From NCBI GenBank assembly GCA_963722295.1, contig CAVRLB010000003.1, positions 263,718 to 327,717 of the forward strand: a stretch of 64,000 bases of DNA, written 5' to 3'. Positions 8,281-16,100 of the stretch are shown here, in pieces. This stretch comes from Brooklawnia sp032229645 (GTDB lineage Bacteria; Actinomycetota; Actinomycetes; Propionibacteriales; Propionibacteriaceae). Position 1 is the stretch's first letter. Every line of letters begins with the position of its first letter. Both the position numbers and the translations under genes were made by a program. The notes beneath the pieces are model-generated. The model did no database searches. It was not told where the DNA came from and was given only the letters and a program-made list of their open reading frames with translations.

Positions 8281-9800
8281 GCACCGCGAGCGCATGGTCG
8301 GTGGCATTGCTGGGTATGGAGGGCACACTGGTCGAGGTCGAGGCTGCGATCGGTGGCGGGCTCCCGCGTACCGTACTGGTCGGCTTGCCGGACGCGGCGT
8401 TGTACGAGGCGAGAGACCGCTGCCGGGCGGCCGTCGCAGGCGCGGGTCTGGCCTGGCCGAACCAGCTACTCACGATCAACCTCACCCCGGCCAGCCTGCC
8501 GAAGGCCGGGTCCCACTACGATCTGGCGATCGTCTCGGCGGTGCTGGTAGCCAGCGGGATAGTGCCGCGGACGATCGCAGCATCAAGCGTGCTGGTCGGG
8601 GAGCTGGGCCTGGACGGGCGGGTGCGAGAAGTCCACGGAGTTTTGCCGGCGCTGCTGGCCGCCCGCGATGAGGGATTCACCACCGCCATCGTGGCCGCCG
8701 GACAGGTGGCTGAGGCCGAGCTGGTCGACGGACTCACGATCTGGGGAGTCTCTTGCCTGGCTGATCTGATAGAGGTGCTACACGGGCGTCCGGTACTCGG
8801 CCAAGCAGCCCGGTCGACCGCACCCATTCCGCAGCTGCCCGCGTATCTGCCGGATCTGGCAGATGTCCGCGGGCAGCCGGACGCCTGCTGGGCACTGGAG
8901 GTGGCCGCCGCGGGTGGACATCACATCTTTCTGCACGGCGCACCCGGAGTGGGCAAGTCGATGTTGGCCGAACGGCTGCCGGGTGTGCTCCCCGATCTGA
9001 GAAATGACGAGGCGCTCGAGGTGTCTGCGGTTCATTCGCTGGCCGGGAGGCCATTGACCGGCGGCTTGATCAGACGACCTCCGTATTCGAATCCGCATCA
9101 CAACGCGTCCATGGCGGCGATGATCGGTGGCGGTGCCAGGGTGGCGCGTCCGGGAGCCATCTCGGTCGCTCATCGTGGGGTCCTCTTTCTCGATGAGGTG
9201 GCCGAGTTCAGCGCCCGGGTGCTCGACGCGTTGCGGACGCCGATGGAGACCGGCAAGGTGACGATCGCTCGTTCGGTCAGCCAGGTCTGCTACCCGGCGA
9301 GATTTCAGTTGGTGATGGCAGCCAATCCCTGCCCCTGCGGAATGCTCGGAGTCCCCGGCCGGAATTGCAGTTGCACTCCGATGAGCGTGCGTCGTTACAA
9401 CGAGCGTCTGAGTGGACCGATCCTTGATCGCATCGACATCCATCATCGGCTGCTTCCGTCACGGCTGAGTTTGGCCGAGGCGCCCGCAGGAGAACCGAGC
9501 GCGAAGGTGGCTGAGCGGGTCGCGCTGGCTCGCCAGAGGCAGGCCCGGCGGCTGGCCGGAACGCCTTGGCGGCTCAACGGGGAGGTACCCGGAGCCGAGT
9601 TGCGCAAGCTGCCACAGGCGCAGGGTATGTCGTTGCTGGACGACGCGGTGCGTTGCGGAAGGTTGAGCGCTCGTGGCATCGACAAAGTGCTGCGCATCGG
9701 GTGGACGTTGGCCGACTTGGACGGCACGGATCGGATAACGCGGACGCACCTGGCGTCGGCGTTGGGGCTGAGACAAGACAGCTGGAGGAGTGCGGCATGA
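8277..9800 (+). CDS. comM: ComM-like AAA+ (Mg-chelatase family) ATPase
   Basis: A 507-residue protein with an N-terminal Lon-protease-like (ChlI) domain (about 1-180), then an AAA+ module. Walker A is GAPGVGKS (221-228), Walker B is FLDEVAEF, and a cysteine cluster lies near NPCPCGMLGVPGRNCSC. ComM is a hexameric branch-migration helicase used in natural transformation. The ATG at 8277 overlaps yraN; an upstream in-frame extension to 8085 reads antisense-like sequence and is rejected. It overlaps dprA by 4 bp. Confidence 0.94.
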   Translation: MSTASAWSVALLGMEGTLVEVEAAIGGGLPRTVLVGLPDAALYEARDRCRAAVAGAGLAWPNQLLTINLTPASLPKAGSHYDLAIVSAVLVASGIVPRTIAASSVLVGELGLDGRVREVHGVLPALLAARDEGFTTAIVAAGQVAEAELVDGLTIWGVSCLADLIEVLHGRPVLGQAARSTAPIPQLPAYLPDLADVRGQPDACWALEVAAAGGHHIFLHGAPGVGKSMLAERLPGVLPDLRNDEALEVSAVHSLAGRPLTGGLIRRPPYSNPHHNASMAAMIGGGARVARPGAISVAHRGVLFLDEVAEFSARVLDALRTPMETGKVTIARSVSQVCYPARFQLVMAANPCPCGMLGVPGRNCSCTPMSVRRYNERLSGPILDRIDIHHRLLPSRLSLAEAPAGEPSAKVAERVALARQRQARRLAGTPWRLNGEVPGAELRKLPQAQGMSLLDDAVRCGRLSARGIDKVLRIGWTLADLDGTDRITRTHLASALGLRQDSWRSAA

Positions 9801-10936
9801 CCGAGTGGACTGAGGAACGACGCGCCAGGGCGGTGTTGAGCAGTGTTTGCGAGCCGGGACACCTGAAGCTGGCCCGGTTGGTCGCCGAACACGGTGCGGA
9901 GGCGACCGTCGACGCGCTGCGGCGAAGCGGCGAATCGGTGTGGGGGCAGCGCGCGAGGAAGACCGATGCCGCTGCATTGATCCATCGGGGCGAGGATGCG
10001 GGGCTGCGGTTCATGATTCCCGGAGACGAGGAGTGGCCCATTCAGGTGGACGATCTCGACCGCGGCGCCGAGGTACAAGGATTGGGTGGGGTGCCGGTCG
10101 GCCTGTGGGCTGCAGGCCCGTTGAGGGTCACCGAGCTTGGGCCGCGCAACGTGGCGGTCGTCGGAGCAAGGGCTGCCACACGCTATGGCGAGGCGGTGGC
10201 GGGCGATCTGGCAGCGGGACTTGCCGGGGCCCCCGATGACTATGCCGTGATCTCGGGCGGAGCGTACGGCATCGATGCCGCAGCCCACCGGGGCGTTCTC
10301 GCAGGCCATGGGAGAACTGCCGGAATCTATGCGGGAGGACTGGACGAGCCCTATCCCCGAGGGAACGCGAGGCTTTTCGAGGAGCTGAAAGCCGAGCACC
10401 TGGTGGTCTCAGAAGTTGCCCCCGGAGTGCGGGTTACCAGAGCCGCGTTTCTGGCCAGAAACCGGTTGATCGCCGCGCTGACGTCGGCGACGGTGGTGGT
10501 CGAGGCGGCGGCTCGGTCGGGCGCACGCAACACAGCGAGCTGGGCGAACGAGTTGGGACGCTTGGTGATGGCCGTGCCCGGACCGGTCTATTCGGGGATG
10601 TCGGCGGGCTGTCACCGGATGATCCGAGACGGCCAGGCGACCTTGGTGGCCGATGTCGACGATGTGCGGGCATTGCTGGCTCCGGTCGGGGTTGGACCAT
10701 TGCTTCCCGACCGCGGCCCTGACAGGTTGCTCGACGATATCGAGCCGGAGCTGCTGGCGGTGCGTGAGGCAATGCCTGGTCGCGGCGCGATCACAACCTC
10801 CGACCTGGCAGGCAAATGTGGGCAGCCGCTGCCGCGAATCCTCGGTGCACTCGTCGAATTGGAGATCTTGGGATTGGTCGGCCAAGACCAGACGGGGGCT
10901 TGGCGGCTGAAACGGCCGGCGCCAACGGGCGACTAG
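9797..10936 (+). CDS. dprA: DNA-processing protein DprA
   Basis: A 379-residue DprA/Smf. The N-terminal helical region is followed by the Rossmann-like core (NVAVVGARAATRYG, SGGAYGIDAAAHRG near 152-165, YAGGLDEPYPRGN, FLARNRLIAALTSATVVVEAAARSGA) and a C-terminal winged-helix-like domain (ITTSDLAGKCGQPLPRILGALVELEILG). It loads RecA on incoming single-stranded DNA. With comM and yraN it forms a transformation/DNA-processing operon; no uptake genes are in this window. Confidence 0.94.
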   Translation: MTEWTEERRARAVLSSVCEPGHLKLARLVAEHGAEATVDALRRSGESVWGQRARKTDAAALIHRGEDAGLRFMIPGDEEWPIQVDDLDRGAEVQGLGGVPVGLWAAGPLRVTELGPRNVAVVGARAATRYGEAVAGDLAAGLAGAPDDYAVISGGAYGIDAAAHRGVLAGHGRTAGIYAGGLDEPYPRGNARLFEELKAEHLVVSEVAPGVRVTRAAFLARNRLIAALTSATVVVEAAARSGARNTASWANELGRLVMAVPGPVYSGMSAGCHRMIRDGQATLVADVDDVRALLAPVGVGPLLPDRGPDRLLDDIEPELLAVREAMPGRGAITTSDLAGKCGQPLPRILGALVELEILGLVGQDQTGAWRLKRPAPTGD

Positions 10937-11000
10937 GGTCCTGAGTGCAATCGCATGCCTGGATTGGGAAACTATGGCCGCCTGCGGTGAAATGGGGACC

Positions 11001-11342
11001 ATGAAACTCACTGTTCCCATCGCTGACGATGGCCAGATCGATCCTCGTTTCGGAAAGGCCGTCCGAATGGCCGTCGGTACCGTGGCCGACGACGGGCAGC
11101 TGACGGACTGGCAGATTAATGAAGTCGGATGGGACGTCCTGCACGACCAAGGCGAGCACGGTCAGCATCACGCCCGCATCGTGCGCTTCCTCAAGGAGAA
11201 CCAGATCGATCGCGTTGTTTTTGCTCACATAGGGCAGCCGATGATGCACACCATCGACAAGATGGGCCTGCAACTGGTCGAGGCGCCGATCATGGACGCG
11301 AAAGATGCCATTCTCCAGGCTGCGGCGCTCCAGGAGGGCTGA
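11001..11342 (+). CDS. NifB/NifX family iron-molybdenum cluster-binding-like protein
   Basis: A 113-residue protein beginning MKLTVPIADDGQIDPRFGKA, which is the signature opening of the dinitrogenase iron-molybdenum cofactor-binding (NifX/NifB-C) fold. Conserved histidines in DQGEHGQHHAR and FAHIGQPMMH may bind metal. The chosen ATG has GGGGA just upstream; a longer in-frame start at 10974 adds nine unlikely residues. No nif genes are nearby, so a nitrogenase role is not implied. It ends at 11342, with the convergent sdaA stop starting at the next base. Confidence 0.82.
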   Translation: MKLTVPIADDGQIDPRFGKAVRMAVGTVADDGQLTDWQINEVGWDVLHDQGEHGQHHARIVRFLKENQIDRVVFAHIGQPMMHTIDKMGLQLVEAPIMDAKDAILQAAALQEG

Positions 11343-12791
11343 TCAGCATTCAACGACATTGACCGCCAGCCCCGCCCGGCTGGTCTCCTTGTAGCGCTCG
11401 GACATGTCTGCTCCGGTCTGGCGCATCGTCTCGATCGTGGTGTCGAGTGGGACGACATGACTGCCGTCGCCGAGCAAAGCGAGCCGACTTGCGGCCACCG
11501 CGGTGGTGGCGGCGATCGCATTGCGTTCGATGCAGGGAATCTGTACCAGCCCGGCTACCGGGTCGCAGGTCAGCCCGAGATGGTGTTCGATGGCGATCTC
11601 CGCGGCGTTCTCGATCTGCTCAGGGGTTCCGCCGCGCACAGCGGTCAGCCCGGCGGCGGCCATCGCGCATGCGCTGCCCACCTCTGCCTGGCATCCGGCC
11701 TCGGCCCCCGAGATGGACGCGTTGGCTTTGAAGATCGATCCAACGGCCGTCGCAGTCAGCAGGAAGGTTCGAATCGTCTCAGCGGGAAAGCCGTCGTCCA
11801 CGCAGGCCCCATAGAGCACCGCGGGAAGGACCCCGGCAGCTCCGTTCGTCGGAGCCGTGACCACTCGTCCGCCGGCCGCGTTCTCCTCGTTGACCGCCAG
11901 CGCATACATCGACAGTGCGTCGACCGAGCTACGTGACGCCCCCTGATCCATCAGCGTCCGCCATCCGGCAGCGGCCCGGCGTCGTACCTTCAAGCCGCCG
12001 GGCAGAACGCCTTCGGACGACAATCCGCGCTCGACACAGTCCCGCATGACCTGCCAGATCTCGTCCAGGCCCTGGGTGGCGCGCCTGGTGCCCTGCAGTT
12101 CAACCTCGTCCTGCCAGGCGATCTGTGCGATCGAGCGGCGGTGGGGCGGGAAATGCTGCCGACCATCGCCGAGCGGTTCGGGCATGGTTTGAGCCGGGAT
12201 GATGGTCGTGGGATCGGCGTCTAAGTGGGTGAGGGCCAACAACTCGGCCATGCTCCGATAGCGATGCTTGACTCTGGCGCCGGTATTCGCCACGTCAGGA
12301 TCCTCGCCCAACCGGCGGATGAAACCGCCACCGATCGACAGGTAGGTTTCGGCGGCGAGAATCGACCCGTTGGACTCCGCGATGAGCTGCATCGAATTGG
12401 GATGCCGGCCATGCCTCGACAGGGGAGCGAACTCGATGTCGTGCTTGCTCATCGGCACACCGCCGATGTCGAGGGTCTCGCCGCTGCACAACCGGGCCCA
12501 GGATTCATGGACCAACCCCGGATCGACGGTTTCGGGGGCATAGCCCCGTAGCCCGGCGATGACCGCGTCCGGTGTGCCGTGGCCGATCCCGGTTGCGGCC
12601 AGCGATCCTTCCAGCCGGCACCGGAATCGGGTGACGGCGGCAAGGGTGCCGGTCGACAGGAGCCGGCTGCGGAAATCCAGTCCGGCGCGCATCGGCCCGA
12701 CAGTGTGCGAACTGGATGGTCCGATGCCGATAGAAAACAGGTCGAGCGCTGAGACATAGACTCCGTGCCCGGCCGCGGATCCGATGTCCAT
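11343..12791 (-). CDS. sdaA: L-serine dehydratase (iron-sulfur, single chain)
   Basis: A 482-residue enzyme converting L-serine to pyruvate and ammonia. The beta-domain signature DLFSIGIGPSSSHTVGPMRA is near the N-terminus. The alpha-domain iron-sulfur region is seen as GAEAGCQAEVGSACAMAAAG and GLTCDPVAGLVQIPCIERNA. The ATG at 12791 is preferred: codons further downstream are not valid starts, and a -10-like TATCCT lies 5 nt upstream, suggesting a leaderless or near-leaderless transcript. The N-terminus is about 10 residues longer than usual. A 9-bp inverted repeat at 12853-12882 lies in its promoter region. Confidence 0.93.
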   Translation of the reverse strand: MDIGSAAGHGVYVSALDLFSIGIGPSSSHTVGPMRAGLDFRSRLLSTGTLAAVTRFRCRLEGSLAATGIGHGTPDAVIAGLRGYAPETVDPGLVHESWARLCSGETLDIGGVPMSKHDIEFAPLSRHGRHPNSMQLIAESNGSILAAETYLSIGGGFIRRLGEDPDVANTGARVKHRYRSMAELLALTHLDADPTTIIPAQTMPEPLGDGRQHFPPHRRSIAQIAWQDEVELQGTRRATQGLDEIWQVMRDCVERGLSSEGVLPGGLKVRRRAAAGWRTLMDQGASRSSVDALSMYALAVNEENAAGGRVVTAPTNGAAGVLPAVLYGACVDDGFPAETIRTFLLTATAVGSIFKANASISGAEAGCQAEVGSACAMAAAGLTAVRGGTPEQIENAAEIAIEHHLGLTCDPVAGLVQIPCIERNAIAATTAVAASRLALLGDGSHVVPLDTTIETMRQTGADMSERYKETSRAGLAVNVVEC

Positions 12792-13147
12792 GATGCAGGA
12801 TAGCAAGCACCATCTCGGGCATAGCCAGCAGCTGCCAGGCAGGGTGCGACGCGTGGTGTCGATCGTGTGCATCCGACACCACGGGACCCACCCGGCATGA
12901 TGCCCGGCGAACCCGGCCACAACTGGTCACTTCGCACCGGTCTGACCTGGTCCCATGGCCGCCTAAGATGCTGCATAAAAGGCAGTTCCATGACCTTCGG
13001 CTTGCGACCTACGGCGGCTGATGGCCTGCAATGATCAGGGTCTCGTCCCAGGACTTGCCCGCCTGGGCGCGCGTCGCCTGATCTTGGCGCGGTTCGGCTC
13101 GATCGTGAGCCTTCCGCCTGGTCTCAAGGTCGATCACGGAGCGAGCC
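12792..13147. other. divergent intergenic region between sdaA and the giant-protein cassette
   Basis: 356 bp without a convincing gene. It holds the 12853-12882 inverted repeat, -10-like TAAGAT at 12964-12969 (+ strand), and the ribosome binding site GGAG (13138-13141) 6 nt before the ATG of the 1821-residue protein. Short reading frames on both strands here lack recognisable content. Confidence 0.6.
12853..12882. promoter_or_regulatory. 9-bp inverted repeat, candidate operator
   Basis: GTGGTGTCG (12853-12861) and CGACACCAC (12874-12882) are exact reverse complements separated by 12 nt. Position, about 60 bp upstream of sdaA and 265 bp upstream of the divergent cassette, suits a regulator binding site, but no regulator gene is adjacent. 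Confidence 0.5.
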
Positions 13148-16100
13148 ATGGGAACCTCGATCAAGGACCTGCTCGACAGATCCGGTGTCCTGCAAGAGAT
13201 CATCTGCCCCCGCGAGATCGACCTGCTGCTGTCGGCTCTCGAGCCGACCGGACCCGCCGACGTCCCTCCAAGTGGCGTGCTGGCCGGAGCAGTCCGACTG
13301 ACTCAAGACCTCAGTCAAAGCCCCATCCCGGGCTTCGATTTCGCGCTGACGACCCCCGCTGGTGTCGTGCAGCCAGCACCGTTCAGGCTCGAGCTTTCAC
13401 CGGCGCAGGGTCCAACCTCGTTTCGGTTCTGGCTGGTCCTCGCAGAGCAGGGGCAGGCGCGTTTCATATTCAAGTTCGTCGAGGGCATCGCGGGCATGGG
13501 GCTGACAGGCGCGAGGCTGATCGAGACACCCGAGGGTGATGCCCACCTGCAGGCGCTACCCGCGGACGATCCCCGGCATGCGCCGGTCCTGGTCAGCCGT
13601 TCGCCCCAAGCCGGCGTCGTCTTAGGACCAGCGCTGCTTGTTGCCGGCGCAGCAGACACGCCAGCGAGCATTCGTTTTACGCCGGACACCTCGTCGACCG
13701 ATGGGGTCGTGGCCCTTGGGCTTGAGCCGCCGACGGTGATCTTCGGGTCTTCGAAGATCGGGTTCGACCTTCCCGTGTTGGTGATCGACGACAGCGTTGA
13801 GGCCGTTGCACCCGGGATGGGAGCGCCGGCGCTCGATCCACCGCTTGGGACCATCGCCGCAGACGAGCCATCGTGGCGAGGCCTGTTGGCTCGGCAACTC
13901 GACTTCTACCTGCCTGCCGAGGTGCCGTTCTTCGGCGGCCAACCGATCAAGGGCTACCTCGCCATCCCCACCGCAGGTGGGGGAGCGAATCTGGTCATGG
14001 AGACCAAGGTGCCGGCTCGTCTCGCCAGCGGCGGACGCGGCGCGCGCCCGGCATATTCCGTGCGGATCGAGTGCCTCGACCCGACGGCGAGTGGACTGTC
14101 CGGGCTGCTGCCCACCTGCATCACGGCGACCATGGATCTGCCGCTGGATGGTGCCCGGACGGGCTTCAGCGAAACCGGTGGCACGAACCGGGAGATCACA
14201 TTCGCGGCCGGGAAGCCGGTTCGGGTCACCGCCACGCTCGCGCGCGACCCTGTGAATGCTCCCGGTGAGTTCAGGATCTCGGTCGGCGTCGCCGCCCATG
14301 GGCAGGCCGGCATCCTCTCGGTCACCTCGACCAGGATGGACGGAGCGAAGATATTCAATACCGCTGCGGCGCTGGCGACGGCGCTGATCGCCGACAAGGA
14401 TGTCGCGTGCGCCGCGCAGGTTGGCGATGGTACCGGCGTGGTGCTCTCCAGCCTGGTCGCTGCCGGGGCTGCGCTGTCGTCGCTGCTCACCGACGACAGC
14501 GGTTTCGTGCTGCACGGAGTGGAGTTCGAGTCCACCGGCCACGGGCTGCCGGTCGGCGGACCCTTGACGCTGAAGCTGGACTACTCCGTCGCGGTCCGTA
14601 TTACCAAGGTTGACATCGGGGTACTCGCCGTCTCGATGCGTCGCGACCAACCCATGCGGATTCGCGTCCGGGACGTGCGGATGAGCATCGATCCCGGCCA
14701 GAGCGGGCTCCGGATGATCGGGCTGGATTTCGACCGCGCACAGTTGGAGGTCGAGAACCCGGGTGCCTGGGACGTTGCCGGCCTCGAATCGCTTTTCGAC
14801 GTGCTGGGCAGCCGATCGGGCCGCGGTTCCACCTTCATTGAGGTGGACCTGCGCTTCAAACTGAACCTGGGCCCGATCCGGGTATCGGGCGCAACGATCC
14901 GGGCCACGCTGAACGACAACGGCACTGTCGATGCCACCATCCGCGGTCTCGAGGCCGGGCTGACGGTTCCGGGCGCGATTGAGGGGACCGGCCGAATACA
15001 GCTTCGCTCCGGAGGCTTCGGTGCGGACCTGCTCGCACGCCTGCTTCCGCTCAACCTCGCCGTCGATGCCGCGATCGAGTACGCCCCGCCGATGATCGTG
15101 TTGCGACTGGGAGTCGACCTGCCGGCACCGATTCCCCTTGCCAATTCCGGGTTCGGCATGTTCGGAGTGGGCGGGCTGTTCGGAATGGCCGCCGTGCCGC
15201 AGTATGCCCCCGATGCCGAGGATGACCCGGTGCTGCGCCAGCTGCAGTGGCAGCCAACGGGGGTGGACAGCTTCCGCGCGCTGCCTGGGCAGTCAAGTTT
15301 CGGTTTGGAGGCGGTGGTCGGCACCTTGCCCGATCTGGGGTTCTCGTTCTCGTCCAAGGCCGGGCTGCTGATCTCGGTGCCCGATGTCGCGGTTCGAGGT
15401 GCTCTGAACGGACGCGTACTTCAGCCGCGCGTCCAGATTAGCGAGCCGAGCTACCCGCCGCCACCGGGCTTGAGTTTCCTCGGCTTCATCGGTGTCGACA
15501 GTACGGCGCTGAGTTTCGCGGTGCTGGGCGTGGTCGATCTCAAACCCCTGCTCGAGATCCGCGTGCCGATGGCCGGGCACTTCCCGTTCAAGGCCGACAG
15601 CGACGATTGGTACGTCTACCTAGGGGCCGACGGGGCGCCCATGCAGGGCCGGTCCATTGGACCGATCTCCGCGAAGGTGCTGCCGGGGATACTCGATGTC
15701 GGGGCGGACGCCTACCTGATGCTGCGCGGTCGGGGGATCGCCGGCTGGCCCTACGGGCGCGATTCCGCAGCTGCGCCGCTCACGATCCCCGACGGGTTCG
15801 TGGCCGCCTTCGGGTTCGGCGTGCAGACCATGTTCGGTGTCCGGCCGATCGCCTGGGCCGAACTGTTCGCGAGCCTTGATCTGCTGCTCGGCACCAAACC
15901 ACCGACCCTGGCCGGCTTCGGTCGCGCGGGCGGCAGCCTACACCTGGGGCCGTTCTCGCTCGGCGTGCAGGCGACGGTCAACTTCCTGGTGCGGGAGCAG
16001 TCGAGTTATCTGTGGGCTCAGGTCACCGGGCGCATCGAGTTGCTGTTCTTCGACATTGAGGCGACGGTGACGCTCGCCTTCGGTGACGAACCGCAGCTCA

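Noticed and set aside
13009..13203. 64-codon minus-strand frame before the cassette
   Set aside because: It has no recognisable domain and overlaps the start of the giant gene, whose ribosome binding site is good.
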